From: Lentinula raphanica
Lineage: Eukaryota > Basidiomycota > Agaricomycetes > Agaricales > Omphalotaceae
Reading direction: 5' to 3'
NCBI GenBank assembly: GCA_027919835.1
Contig: JANVFP010000002.1
Coordinates: 558,001 to 622,000, forward strand
DNA length: 64,000 bases
Shown: positions 1 to 12,457 of the stretch, one piece after another
Layout: each line of letters starts with the position of its first letter
How positions within the stretch are numbered: the stretch's first letter is position 1
Program-made: the position numbers and the translations under genes
Notes under the pieces: generated by a model
Databases searched by the model: none
Seen by the model: only the letters and a program-made list of their open reading frames with translations
What the model was told of the DNA's origin: nothing

Positions 1-831
1 TCTACCGAAGGGTCATTGGTGAATCTGTTGCATGCGTACATGAACATGGTCCCAGACATACAGTATTCTACTGGTACGTTCTATGTCATCGTTCTGCGAT
101 TGCTATACCAAATCCGTCGTTTCCAGGACTTACTTTGATCGCCGGGCACACACTTCTCCTCGCACCAGAGGAAGACGCGTTCTGGATCTTCGTTTCGATG
201 ATGGATTCTGCTCTTCGTCCCTACTTTTCCCTCAACTCAACACAGATGGAAGTAGATGCCGCTCTATTCAGTCGTGCGCTTGAGGTCAATGACGCGCAAG
301 TGTCGAAGAAAGTGTTGGTCGATATGGGTATCAACCCCGCCCATATGTGTTTCCCTTGGTCAGGAAGCTTTTCTCATAGCAGGTACATCTTGCTGATGTA
401 GATCGGTTAGGTTCACGACGCTGTTCGTGTCAAGTCTACCTGGAGATTATGTCAACAGAGTCTGGGATTTGTTTCTGTATGAAGGTATCTGCGTGTTTTA
501 GTGGCGTTAAACAGAACTCTCATTTATCTATGTATTAGGTGTACCCATACTGATTCGTGTGGGTCTCGCCATCCTATATTGCTGTCGTCGCGCAATCCTG
601 GAAGCGACGTCCGAAGATGCTGTCCTGTACTACCTGAAACGGCCTCAACCCACCTGGCTACCCCCATCACCAGATGCTTTCATGACTCTCGCGTTCTCGT
701 TCAAAGTCAAGGATGATGATGTGAGGAAGCAAAGGATAAAAATGGAGAAGCAAGTCAAAAAGCAAGCTCAAAGCCAAGGAGTTCGACTGGTTGCAAACGG
801 CAGTGGGATTTCCTTACCTCGCGATGCGTGA
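1..831 (+). CDS. TBC-domain Rab GTPase-activating protein, 3' part
   Basis: The 5' part lies outside the window. Splicing 1-73, 127-358, 411-484 and 539-831 gives one open reading frame ending in TGA. The exons read through the second half of a TBC (Rab-GAP) domain: DIQYSTG then LTLIAGHTLLL, EEDAFWIF, the MCFPWFTTLF block, and LPGDYVNRVWDLFLYEG. In the family this domain supplies a dual Arg/Gln finger that speeds GTP hydrolysis by Rab proteins in membrane traffic. The finger residues are not fully covered here: the usual YCQG motif reads QYSTG, so the Gln finger seems replaced. After the domain come a basic, lysine-rich helix (KMEKQVKKQAQSQG) and a short tail. The W-F junction of the third exon is restored exactly by the GT..AG intron, which supports the model. 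Family assignment is strong; the Rab substrate cannot be told. Confidence 0.85.
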
Positions 832-1676
832 AGAAGATATGTGAATCCTCCTCACTTCCTTCTTGTTCTCTTTCCCGGATTTTCCGTCGTTCATTGTTGA
901 TATTCATCTCTTTTTGCATATGCATTCCCTTTCATATCAAGTTTTATGTGCTCTATGGGCTCCATGGGTCGTCATGTCTGCTGCTTTCAATCACTGCACT
1001 TGAAGGCCTCATTTATCGGGAAATATTATATCGTGTCACATAAATCATTCACCTTGTTCAGTTGTTGCTGCAGTGCTATTGCTTTCTTCGCATATCTAAT
1101 GGATTTCTTGACCAAGATGAACCATGAGGCCTGAGGCCTGATCAACCAAGATATCACCGGTTCGTATTGTATGATCGCTTGGCTCACCTTTCGCTCGCAG
1201 CAACAGCCTGGCTGCAGAGATTAAGATCCCGTTGGTTTGCGATATGAAATATGCTGGCGGAAGCTATTAATCAGTTTGCATCCACCTTCGTTCTCGTTCA
1301 ATTTTATGGAGGCGTATCCGTTCCTTTTTCCTTCGAGTCCAACCTCGTTCAAAGTCTATGTATCTGATTGTTGTCGATTATCACTCTTGGTGACAGTGTG
1401 ATACTCTATGCGTTTCTATGCGTTTGCACTGTTGCGGGAAACCTCGAGGAAATCATCAACTTAAATGCGGGGTAGCGGTCTCCTGAGACCAGAAAATTTT
1501 CAAAAAACAAGTCACCGGGACTGCTTATTTGGCACTAATTTCGTTTTAGGTACACAACGCGCGCTCACCTGATTATAGTATCCACTATGAGATCTCTCTA
1601 CCCAAATCGAGTCAAAATGGTATTCACATTCATATAAAGCCAAGACCCAGAAATCCGTTTGTTTTTATCCCTAATC
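832..1676. other. Intergenic region between TBC gene and aquaglyceroporin
   Basis: 845 bp with only short random open frames. It should hold the 3' UTR of the TBC gene and the promoter of the aquaglyceroporin. I see no RNA gene or repeat here. Confidence 0.6.
1633..1639 (+). promoter_or_regulatory. TATA-like box of the aquaglyceroporin gene
   Basis: TATAAAG lies about 40 bp before the ATG at 1677. The position would imply a very short 5' leader. Assignment is by motif and spacing only. Confidence 0.3.
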
Positions 1677-3198
1677 ATGACCTCCAACATTGTGCACCTC
1701 CGCGATGTTCAGGCTCGCCCCAAGTTCTTCACCGTTTGGGAAAGGTATAGGCATACTACGGTGCATTGGTTTGTAGAATGCTTTGCCGAATTTGTAGGTT
1801 CATCAGACTATATGTTCTCATATAAAGCTCATCGTGTCTTCCGCACTAGCTGGGTGTATTTTTCTACGTCTATGCTGGTTTGTGGTCTTCTCCCTCACGC
1901 TACAACGATAATTTTTCATGCACTTCTTCTTCAAGGTGTCGGGTCTCAAGTTCCGTTCATCTTGGGCCCCATTCTGAGCATAGACGGGCTCAGCTGTGAG
2001 TCGTTTCTCGTCGACATACGCCATATACTGACAACCAGAATTCCCCATAGCCGTTCTTCAAATCGGTCTGGCCTACGCCTGTGGAATCGTCTTCGCTATT
2101 GGTATCTGCAGTTCGACATCCGGGGGACATTTCAACCCTGCAGTCACCATAACGTTGGTGCTGTTCAAAGGATTCCCCATGTTGAAAGCAGTCAGGTACA
2201 GTCAAAAGTCTGGCTCGGATGCACTGAACCTCCGTCGCTGACCAGATGGACTAACCCAGATATATCATTGCACAAATCCTTGGAGGTTATATTGCCTGCT
2301 TGCTGATATATGTCCAGTGGCACGATCTCATCGTTGAAAGCGAGCTTGTACTAACTGCGGCGGGGACCCTCGAATCTACCTTGTTCACTCCTCAAGGTCC
2401 AGCTGGTGCCTTCGGTCTCTATATCATTCCGGGATTGAACCTGGGGAGGGTATTCTTGAACGAGTTCATCACTGTGGGTCTATCTTCTCTCTACGAGAAG
2501 ATGTCATTGTCAATTGATTCTCATGCTGTGTCGACCCTTAGGATGTCTTTCTTGCGCTCGTCATCTGGGGAAGTATCGATCCGACCAACGTCTTGATCAG
2601 TCCTCAGCAAGCGCCTTTTGTTATCGCAATAGCTTAGTGAGTACATCCCTTCTCTCGTCTCAAAACAAATATAAATATAATGTACCTTAGCGCGGCGGCA
2701 GTTTGGGGATTTGCCACACCAGCTCGTAAGAACATCAGGAATGGCTCGTGTTCCTGCTCCTGATTATTCCTTGATGACCTTAGTGGCTGCCAATCCTGCT
2801 CGCGATCTCGGGGGGAGACTCGCAGCTCTGACTATCTGGGGAAAGCAAGGTTCGCTGCAGCCTGAGAGATCGTCAGTCTCATACCAAGCGTCTCTGACAT
2901 TGATTTGTTCGTACACCAGCTGCCGGTGGAAAATACGCCGCAATCGCTGCTCTTACTAGTATACCTGCTACCATGCTGGGGGTATTCCTACATGAGTTAT
3001 TCCTCACCGACTACGCTAGAGGTACGTGTCCCCACGCTCTGTTTATCCCCACTTTATCTAACCGTATGACCATTCATAGTGTTACCTTCAGCGCAACGCG
3101 AATACATGGAAGTTCATCTCAACCACGCCCATGCTCCCGGAAAGACTTCCTTGGACATGTCTTCAAGCGATAAAGCTGAACTCGAACACAACGTATGA
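1677..3198 (+). CDS. Aquaglyceroporin (MIP family channel)
   Basis: A six-helix channel for water, glycerol and similar small solutes, acting in a membrane. About nine exons join into one frame. The first exon is 1677-1793, the second 1850-1877, and the third starts at 1936. Helix 1 reads EFLGVFFYVYAGVGSQ. The first half-helix has the NPA box in GGHFNPAVTITL. The second is ANPARDLGGRLAALTIWG, rebuilt by an intron that falls just before the second NPA. The Asp after NPAR and the small residues around it are typical of glycerol-conducting members rather than strict water channels. The N-terminal tail is about 30 residues and the C-terminal tail (KTSLDMSSSDKAELEHN) is hydrophilic and cytosolic. 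All splice sites are GT..AG. Substrate preference is inferred from the motif only. Confidence 0.9.
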
Positions 3199-3527
3199 TA
3201 TGATTGGCTGTTCTGATTTTCAATGCACTACATATAGGGATCGGGTGTTTAATTGGGTACTTCATCTTCAAAGGAGGTTGGAGGTTTGCGTGTATTAGTA
3301 GTACTATGTCGTGTAGGGGTTGATTATTCTGTCCTTTCTACCAGCGACAACGTTTAAACAGTGTAGCTGTGTGTACATGTCGAGGATCCACCTCGCTGTC
3401 AAGGTACGTCATGACTAGACTACGCTGGAGACTTGGCCTCTTTGTCGCTGTCCAACAATAAGCGCCAAATGACGTACCAAGTGGCCGACGCCTGTTTTCT
3501 ATTTTGGGACGCACTTCAAAATTTCAA
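3199..3527. other. Short intergenic spacer before the foldback element
   Basis: About 330 bp, probably the 3' UTR of the aquaglyceroporin. No other feature seen. Confidence 0.5.
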
Positions 3528-3565
3528 TTTTTTGCCACCTCGTCATCACAACATATGTAATATAT

Positions 3566-3597
3566 AGGCCTGACATATCGTGCGGCATGTCAGGCCT
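3566..3597. repeat. Perfect subterminal hairpin of the foldback element
   Basis: aggcctgacat is followed 10 bp later by its exact reverse complement atgtcaggcct. The mirror copy lies at about 6179-6210. Such subterminal palindromes often bind transposase; that role is inference here. Confidence 0.75.
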
Positions 3598-3939
3598 AGT
3601 CCCCTGAAAACCTCATCTGCCACTCACTGCCAATAAATCTGGTAATAATTCTCATATCTCTCAAAGTAGAAAGAGTCCGGCTCGCTCAGAACGCCCATCA
3701 CATAAGTTTAAATATCTTCCTATTGTCATCACGAACTTCTTCATGTTGATTAACCATTGCCAAGCGCTCAGCTTACTCAGTGACTTGGCGCTCACTGATT
3801 GCCATTTCTCCCGCCTCCCGCCTTTCACCCGCCTTTCATCCCGCCTTTCACCTCTGTATGCAGCTGTTCAATACATGTTGTTTAGACTTCACCCACTATA
3901 TCATCTGCTGTAACCTCTCTAAGTATGCAAGCTACAAGG

Positions 3940-4597
3940 GAGCAGACTGCCTCCCACTTGAGTGAGAATCAAACAAAGTCTGATAGGTACAAGGAGAAAG
4001 GGTGGGCATAACTTGGTGAGTTCTGAGCCGTTCTCCTTCGTCACTTGCGCGCTAGAATGTGCTATGTGAGTACTTCCAGGTGTGCAAGCTACGAGGCAAC
4101 GAACCGTTCCGTCTTTGAGCGACAATCAAACAAAGTCTAATAGGTACTAGAAGGAAAGAATGACCATACCTTGGTGAGTTTTAGGCCGTTTCTCTTCGTC
4201 CTTCTTGCGCTAGGATACGTCTAGTGAGCTATTTTAATTGTGTAAGCTACGAGGCGGCAAACTATTCCGTCTTTGAGCGACAATCAAACAAAGTCTAATA
4301 GGTACTAGGAGGAAAGAATGGCCATACCTTGGTGAGTTTTAGGCCGTTTCTCTTCGTTCTTCTTGCGCTAGGATGCGTCTGGTGAGTTCTTTTGAGTGTG
4401 TAAGCTACAATGCGGCGAACTGTTTCGTCTTTGAACGACAATCAAACAAAGTGTCTAACAGGTACTAGGAGGAAAAAATGACCATACCTTGGTGAGTTTT
4501 TGCTCGTTTTCCTTCATTATTTGCGCGATAGGATACGCCTGGTAACTGCTTCAGAATGTATATGTTACAAGGTGGCGGGCGGTTTTGTTCTTTGGTG
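3940..4597. repeat. ~158-bp tandem repeats, left arm
   Basis: The word aatcaaacaaag recurs at 3967, 4124, 4282 and 4440, spaced 157-158 bp. Each time it is followed by a tract like taggtactaggaggaaag and then accttggtgag. A more decayed unit follows near 4598, and a weak one near 4775 lies in the loop. Confidence 0.85.
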
Positions 4598-5179
4598 ATG
4601 GTCAGGCAGGGTATACAAGGTACAAGCAGACAAGGATGCCAGGTCATACCTTGGTAAGATTTTATCCAATCTCTGTTGTCTCATATGTTTCAGAGAGTAT
4701 TGAGTAGGTGCTTCCCAGAGTGTATGCCATACAAGCTATAAATCAGTAGATGGATACAATGTTGACTCACAATCAAACTTGTTATGGCTACTTGAAGGCA
4801 ACATCGGAGATGGTCTTAACTCGGTGAGTCTTTGATCTTTTTCTCTGATCAATTGTGCATGAGGAAGGTCTTACTGAGTACTCTTGTATGTGCAGAAAAT
4901 CTATCAGAGAACTCATAAGTATTGCAAAAATAAACCAGAAAACAGGTAACTTTTATATAGAGAAATTGAGTTGACTGTTGAACGATGTTTTCCATATCAT
5001 CTCGAGTTGATCCTTTGGAGAAAACTCACTCCATCTTCTTTATCAGTTAGCAAGCATTGAGATTATAGCTATACCTGCAAGCTAATATAATTTGAAGGGT
5101 GTACTGTAAATACATGCTCTGTTATTAAATGGATAAGAGTCAAATGCTACTTTTAGAGACCAAGAACCAGACAAGGATG

Positions 5180-5850
5180 GTTAAAGAACAAAACCACCCG
5201 CCACCTTGTAACATATACACTCTAAAGCAGTTACCAGGCGTATCCTATCGCGCAAATAATGAAGGAAAACGAGCAAAAACTCACCAAGGTATGGTCATTT
5301 TTTCCTCCTAGTACCTGTTAGACACTTTGTTTGATTGTCGTTCAAAGACGAAACAGTTCGCCGCATTGTAGCTTACACACTCAAAAGAACTCACCAGACG
5401 CATCCTAGCGCAAGAAGAACGAAGAGAAACGGCCTAAAACTCACCAAGGTATGGCCATTCTTTCCTCCTAGTACCTATTAGACTTTGTTTGATTGTCGCT
5501 CAAAGACGGAATAGTTCGCCGCCTCATAGCTTACACAATTGAAATAGCTCACTAGACGTATCCTAGCGCAAGAAGGACGAAGAGAAACGGCCTAAAACTC
5601 ACCAAGGTATGGTCATTCTTTCCTTCTAGTACCTATTAGACTTTGTTTGATTGTCGCTCAAAGACGGAACGGTTCGTTGCCTCGTAGCTTGCACACCTGG
5701 AAGTACTCACATAGCACATTCTAGCGCGCAAGTGACGAAGGAGAACGGCTCAGAACTCACCAAGTTATGCCCACCCTTTCTCCTTGTACCTATCAGACTT
5801 TGTTTGATTCTCACTCAAGTGGGAGGCAGTCTGCTCCCTTGTAGCTTGCA
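5180..5850. repeat. ~158-bp tandem repeats, right arm (mirror copy)
   Basis: The same four units occur in reverse orientation, for example ctttgtttgattgtcg near 5325, 5485 and 5643. The near-identity of the arms points to recent copying or gene conversion within the element. Confidence 0.82.
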
Positions 5851-6315
5851 TACTTAGAGAGGTTACAGCAGATGATATAGTGGGTGAAGTCTAAACAACA
5901 TGTATTGAACAGCTGCATACAGAGGTGAAAGGCGGGATGAAAGGCGGGTGAAAGGCGGGAGGCGGGAGAAATGGCAATCAGTGAGCGCCAAGTCACTGAG
6001 TAAGCTGAGCGCTTGGCAATGGTTAATCAACATGAAGAAGTTCGTGATGACAATAGGAAGATATTTAAACTTATGTGATGGGCGTTCTGAGCGAGCCGGA
6101 CTCTTTCTACTTTGAGAGATATGAGAATTATTACCAGATTTATTGGCAGTGAGTGGCAGATGAGGTTTTCAGGGGACTAGGCCTGACATGCCGCACGATA
6201 TGTCAGGCCTATAGATTACATATGTTGTGATGACGAGGTGTTTTTTGCGGTTATGGATAAAAAGATAGACGGATGAGCATTAGGTATATTGAGATCTAAT
6301 TTGAGTATATCATCG

Positions 6316-9062
6316 TCAAGGCATAGCAAGCCACAAGTCCTTCAACCTCTCGAAATTAGGGGTACCCAATCCCTGCAAGATCATGAGCATGACCGACACA
6401 AGAGCATCTATATGTTACACATACCGTGATTGGATCCCAACCAGTGCTACAGGTAAAGCCCTCGGTACCACAACCAGGATTACCACCAGACGTTATGTCG
6501 TTGAAAGCCACTCGGAACGGCTCAGAGTAAATCTTTATGGATTTTACTTCTTCAGATTGTAACCCATGTAAGTGAGACAAACACACATACCGTAGGATTG
6601 ATGAATCCAATGGTCTTCTTACCAACAGAAAGACGCGCATCGTTGATCATTGCAAGTATCGCACCCATAGTTGGCGAAGAGGCGGAAGTTCCCCATTCGA
6701 GGACAAACTCGCCAGCTCCCTACAAAGAGTTTAGACATCGGTGCGACCACCAACCAAACTACTCACAGCAACGACATATGCCGCCCTTTAGAGATATACG
6801 AACATTAGAGCACTCGATGAACAAGTCATGGGAGCACTCACCCATTGGTCGCGAGATCAGGGAATGCACGACTCTAGATATCAATGCGTGTCTAAGCTGA
6901 GTTTTACACTTCAAATGAGGAACGAACGTACATCGCCAGAGGAATTGAACGCTGCGGACGTGAAGTTGTCAGTCTTGAAATTCTTCAAATACGTCGCAAC
7001 CGCATCTTTTTGATAGTCCGGTACTTTGAAAACATTGCTAAAACCATCCCCGTAAATACGCAAAGAGCCTTGTCAAAGGAAACTCATAGCTCACCTGAAC
7101 CCTCCACCACTGTCGCATTGTCATTACTATGGGTAGATTCATACAGTAGAATGACTCCTTCTTACCTATAGAAAGCTCCAGTAGCGGTCACTCGAGCGGC
7201 AGCCACCTCGGGATCATTGACTGAATTTCCTGCAGCGATCTGAGTGGCACCAACAGAAGTAACGTATGGGCACGATCCAGGAAAAGATGGGTTGAATCGA
7301 GTTCCGGTTGCAGATTGAGAACCTAGAGTGCGAGGTACTCGACAAGCCTGTTCCACGGGAAAGTACTTTAAATCCTACCATCGTCATTGAGACATTGTTG
7401 ACCGTTTCCTGTGCGAACATATACATCAGATCAAGGAATAACTCAAAAACTCGACGAACTCACCTGCAACCCCGCTGTCTCCAGAAGAATAAACCACAGT
7501 GACGCCCATCAAACCCAACTTTGCTAAAAACACAAATTCGATCATCTCTTATTGTAACTAAGTACTATACCACTTACCGTACTCGTTGCATTGACGAGTG
7601 GCATAGAAACTTGTAAGATCGGCTTCGTTGTATCCATAAGACGTGCTGATGACAGACGCAGGTTTGGCTGTACCACACGCAGGAGGACCTGTATGGAACT
7701 CATGAGTAGACCGATCAACGAAATCCTGTTATTATCTACCATCATATCCTCCCGGTTGCGTATCTGGATAGATTGCGTCTATCGTGGGATCATCTCCGCC
7801 CTCGTAGCTACAGTAAGAACCGTCAAGAGCATCAAGGAAGTTGTTGAAGGATGTATCTATAGAAAGATACAAATGGAAATGGAAATCGACACAAACTGAC
7901 GAAAAAGCTTACTGGGATTAACGGTATCTCCTACTTGGTATAACGTGACGTTCAACTTGGGAGTTACAAGTCCCATTCCATATTGAAGGTCTAAGTGAGA
8001 TTCGCCGACATAATCGAGACTCTGATTGAAAGTCTGTTGGAAACCTGAACCCAATTCAGCACCAAACATGAGCATTAATATATCAACAAACCTCCATCGA
8101 TAGAGACTTGGAAGGGCGGACGACCGACAAGTTCCGGAAGAGAGTAATTCGTGAAGAACAAATCCATATCCGACTGATTGAAAGTTTGAGGGGTGTACTC
8201 AACTGTATCGTGCCAATAAGTTATGTTCGACATAGGTAAAAATTTATGAAGAATTGCAAGAATATTCACCTATGCCATAACTATTCAAGTAGGACGCAAC
8301 TGGAGTGTAATGGAAATTGTAAAGCGCGCGCAGACAATCAAGAGAGATCTGGGTGTCACAATGATCAACTCCGGCGTAGGTCGTATTGACGATGGTTATT
8401 TCGCTCTTCATTAAGTCGGTGTCTCTGAACATAGGTTTGGGACGAACGATAGCATTGAAATGGACAGAGGGGGTGACGATATCAACGTGAGATGCAACGT
8501 GTTCAGGAAGATAATATTCATCGCAAGCTGGACCCAAAACGAACGAAGTTTCGTCAGCCTACTTTATATACGTGGGAGAAGCTAGCTGTAGTATGTACAC
8601 ACCAACGTGTTCCTGGCCAGACTCATGTTGGTAAACGTGGTAGTCAGCATGGATGAGTTCTTCTGCCTCCTCAACGGTCGTAGCCACTTCGATCCATCCT
8701 TTGCTAGAAGAGACTTTCACGTTTTCCTCGGGTATACCATTTTCGATCAACCATTCATGAACCACCTTGAGACTCTCAGAGCTGGGCGCGAACGTCCTGG
8801 CAACCTCTGCAGGTGTCCAGTGCTTTCCAAAGTTTGGCGACGAAGGGTCCGCGATATCATATAAATACTCTTCTATGATGTCAATATTGGATTGTTTGAG
8901 ACCAAATCGTAGACGATGCGAAGCTGAACCGTCGTGTTTACGCGCCAGAGACCACTTGCTAGGTATATGAGAGCGTCGTTCATGCAGGACCAGAGGTGAC
9001 AATAGGGAAGAAGCTTGAGAGAAAGGGAGACAAAGGAGCGAGAGCTGCAGAAGACCCAGCAT
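6316..9062 (-). CDS. Sedolisin-family (S53) tripeptidyl peptidase
   Basis: A secreted acid serine-carboxyl peptidase that would release tripeptides from protein N-termini. The start at 9062 begins a signal peptide (MLGLLQLSLLCLPFSQASS); an in-frame ATG at 9125 would add a non-secretory leader and is less likely. The pro-domain follows (LRFGLKQSNIDIIEEYLYDIADPSSPNFGKH in pieces, then HVYQHESG). The catalytic domain has the blocks VYSSGDSGVAG region, FNPSFPGSCPYVTSVGATQ and GTSASSPTMGAILAMIND with the nucleophile Ser. The Ca-binding end reads DITSGGNPGCG and WDPIT, then GLGTPNF after an intron. The gene has about 12 short introns. Divergent neighbour: a Zn2Cys6 factor 267 bp upstream, a possible but unproven regulator. 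Family is certain; the individual substrate is not. Confidence 0.92.
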
Positions 9063-9329
9063 GGCACGCTGGTAGAAGATAAAATTGAAGAGGGGGCTTG
9101 GATACGGCCTTGTACATTGTCGCACTAGAAGTTAAAGTACTAAGTAGACGAGCGCCCGCCGCCCAGTAACCGACTCCGAAGTTCAAACTCCGAGTAGCCC
9201 GAAATCAAATTGAATTGCTCACGTGATCGCTCATCTGCCGAACAACGCCGATGTCGCGTTGTCATCCATCTTACATACTCTTCATCATCTTGTCCTTCTT
9301 CCTCTATCTTCTATCTGGTACAGCAAGAT

Positions 9330-12300
9330 ATGCCTCGACCTCGGTGCGTATTCATCCTGGTCGACTACTACTTCTCTCCTCTTACTTTCTGATTCTTACA
9401 GCGGAAGCTGCGATACTTGTAAAAGAAGGTGAATTCGGTTTTCTCTCCAATTGGAGAAGTTTGCGGAAACGCTGACCGACTGTGAAAAAGGAAAGTACGA
9501 TGTTAGTCTGGTCCAATGAAAGCCATCTTGTCGGCATCAACTGACAACCTGCTTAGGTACCAGTCCTACTTCGAATAATGGAAGTTGCAAGACCTGTTTG
9601 TTGGCCAAACTGCCTTGTACATATACTGGTAACTTTAAGGTGCGCCGATAATCAAACCCATACTCATACGCATGCTACACGCTGACGGGCCAATTAAGAA
9701 TCGCGTCATATCAAAAGAGTAACCACAGACTTCATGGCTGGCAGATCAACCCTTTCTAATTGTCTAGTCGACAGTTACATTGAACGTCTTGAATCGAGAT
9801 TGTCCGAGCTCGAGTCATTACTGAACCAGGTACATCTCAATTTACACACCCATAGACTGTCTGTGCCTCAACGTAGCTAACAGACTCAAAGCTCTTCCTC
9901 CCCATCTTCCTCGACTGCTGGACACGCTCTGCTGAATAATCCGGAAACCTTTGGAATTTTCAAAGCATTACCTCCTCATGCTAACGCAAGTGGTGCAAAA
10001 GAAGAAGAGCTTGAACTCAGTGATGCAGACGATTGTCCCAAGGCCCTTCAACAAAGCATGTCCGCCCTAAACGTTAGTCCAAGATTCCATGGACGTTCCA
10101 GTAGCTCCAAATTGGTCTCCGATATATTTGAACATGAACGTACTAACACCACGACAAACCCCATGCTTCCTTCGAAAAGGTCATCACCCTCTGTACTTCT
10201 CTACAAACGCCCGGAATACTGGTCGCCATTCCCAGTACGCTCTTTCGCTGTCAAACTTAACCTGTGTACCTCTTCCAACTCTTGTTGCCATATTTGCAGT
10301 GGGAAACGGAGCCAGATATTTTGTTCAACTTCTTCGCGTTCCCGGAAAAAGACCTCTTTGATTCACTCGTCGGCTTATACTTCGAGCAAGTCAACTATAT
10401 CTATGCTCTATTGCATCGACCCACTTTCGAAGCCTTGGTCGCTGAAGGTATCCATTACCGCGATCCACAATTGGCTAATGTCGTATTGCTCGTCGTCGCG
10501 ATTGGTTCCCGATTTTCTACCGATCCAAGGGTGGTCCTGGAGGGAACCGGATCCTGGCTTTCGGCTGGTTGGAAATGGTTCTCGCAAGTAAACCCATATA
10601 ACAAAACCACAATGTCTGTCCCGCGCCTGTTCAACCTGCAAACTTTAGCGGTTCGTATGTATGATTAATTCTGTACATTCTTACTTAATTTGGGGTCGCA
10701 ATCCAACGTGTAGCTTTACACAATTTACATTCAGGATTGTCCTTCTCATGAGGATGGCTGGTCCCTCATATCTGCCGGTCTTCGACTAGCTCAAGCAATT
10801 GGCGCACATCGCAGAAAGGTTTACTCCTCTAAACTGACGGGTATCGATGAGCAATGGAAACGTGCATTCTGGTTTGATCTCATTCTTAGTGGCAATTAGT
10901 AACATCTTCTAACTTTTCAAGCTTAGGTGTTTATATATCCTTGACAGGCAGCTCAGTCTTACATTAGGACGACCATGCTCTTTACACGATGAAGAGTGAG
11001 AATTGACCACATTCACATTTCGAAAAACGACTCATCCGATAGACATAGTTTCGACGTTGATCTCCCCATCGACTGCGACGACGAGTACTGGATGCGTGAG
11101 CCAAATCTTGACTTCGAGCAACCTCCTGAAAAGCCATCCAAGATCGCGTTCGTCATATGTTTCATACAAGCCAATTTCGTTCTTTCCTATGCTTTGAGAA
11201 CAATCGTATGTCATGGCTTCGAAAGTGATCGCTTCACGGTACTGAAACAAGTTTGTTGCAGTATGCGACTAGTAAATCCAAAGCCTTTCTCGGTTATACA
11301 GGGCAAGGATGGGAAGAACGGCTAGTAGCTGATCTGGATTCGAAAATCAACAGCTGGCAAGCGAAGATACCTAGCCATCGTAAGTCATTGTCTGGTCCAG
11401 AAAGAGCCCTTCCTAACATATCTCAGTCCGATTCTCTGCTACAGTACAAGATCCCTTGTTCTTTTTCCAGGCTGCAACACTTAGTTCGGTCTATCACGAT
11501 CTGAGACTGCTTGTTCACCACCCATTTGTCGCTCCTGGCGGTAAATCAACCTCTATCTCACACTCATGTCTTGCCAGCTGTGATAATGCAGCCCGTGCCA
11601 ATAGCCGCATTGCAACAATCGTTTCTCGCCGCCTGACAACAGGACCTGCTCCGCATCTGTTATTGGTGCGTCATTTAACCCTTGGCCAAGATGCTCACTA
11701 AGATCCTGCAGCATACTGCTTTCACCTCTGCCATCGTCCTCTTTTTCAAACTATTCAGCGCCCGGCGTTCAAGGACAGTGATTGATATGCCAACCATTAT
11801 GGCAGGTGTCCATGGCTGCATGCGAGTGCTAGAAAATGCGGAATCCAGGTAGTCTCACCCGGCTCATTTTCTTATGTTTGTGCGAGACACTCACATCCGA
11901 GTAGAACCTGGGCTGCTGGTCAGCATAGGTAAGGTTGAGAATGTATCAATATAAGGCTTTCTAGGCCTGACTTCATCATAGGGATATCCTTTGCAACCTT
12001 GCGGCCCTCGGCGACCTCCCGCTTTATTCTACGCTGTCTCCACCGAGTCAAGCCGTCGTCGACCCGACACTCGACACGTTTGCCTTCTTTGAGCCATCAA
12101 ACGTGCAGCTTATGCCAGACCTCCAGACCTCCAATAACAATATTCAGACGTCCATGTTTCAGGAAAGCCAGCCTTCGATGTTGGATATAGACGAACAACT
12201 TAGGAATATGTGGAATGATGCACCATTAGGAATGGGATTCGAGTGAGTGCTTGCTGGATACTGTTCATCCTTCGAAATGACTCAACACCAGTATGCCTCT

Positions 12301-12364
12301 CAGTTTGAATTGGGCTAGTTATATCGATAGTTTGAACTGGATGTCGTCAAATAGTCAGACATGA
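9330..12364 (+). CDS. Zn2Cys6 fungal transcription factor
   Basis: A nuclear DNA-binding regulator. The binuclear zinc cluster is rebuilt from four tiny exons and reads CDTCKRRKVRC, then nine residues, then CKTCLLAKLPC, matching C-x2-C-x6-C-x9-C-x2-C-x6-C. The exons fit only if introns use donors at about 9344, 9427, 9500 and 9629. A leucine-zipper-like linker follows (SYIERLESRLSELESLLNQ), then a serine-rich stretch. The middle-homology (Fungal_trans) region includes YALLHRPTFEALV, the SAGLRLAQAIGAHRR helix and LYILDRQLSLTLGRPCSL. The C-terminus, with NLNWASYIDSLNW-like acidic and aromatic residues, could activate transcription. It is divergent from the sedolisin gene and convergent with GH131. 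Target genes are not visible from sequence. Confidence 0.88.
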
Positions 12365-12457
12365 AATCAAGTTCAATGATACATATGGCAGTCAATCAGG
12401 AATAACTCGCTTTTTGGATTACTGTTCGCCACGATTCAAAAAAGGACGTCTGAGAGC

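Larger units (their letters stand above)
3536..6240. mobile_element. Foldback-type non-autonomous DNA transposon
   Basis: The outer ends are exact inverted repeats starting cacctcgtcatcacaacat. The left arm (3536 to about 4597) is mirrored by the right arm (about 5180 to 6240) with few differences. A unique loop of about 580 bp lies between them. The 8-bp sequence ttttttgc flanks the element on both sides (3528-3535 and 6241-6248) as a direct repeat, which is the mark of transposition. The arms contain tandem repeats with a period of about 158 bp, the layout of foldback elements. No transposase frame exists: open frames inside are mirror images of each other and lack protein character. An 8-bp duplication suits hAT-like or KDZ-like mobilisation, but I cannot name the superfamily. 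Confidence 0.88.

Noticed and set aside
3967..4600. Regularly spaced repeats that could be a CRISPR array
   Set aside because: The ~158-bp units are long tandem repeats without unique spacers, they mirror each other in both arms of a transposon, and the genome is eukaryotic.
4598..5180. A transposase or other gene in the foldback loop
   Set aside because: Only short frames without protein character; the loop looks non-coding.
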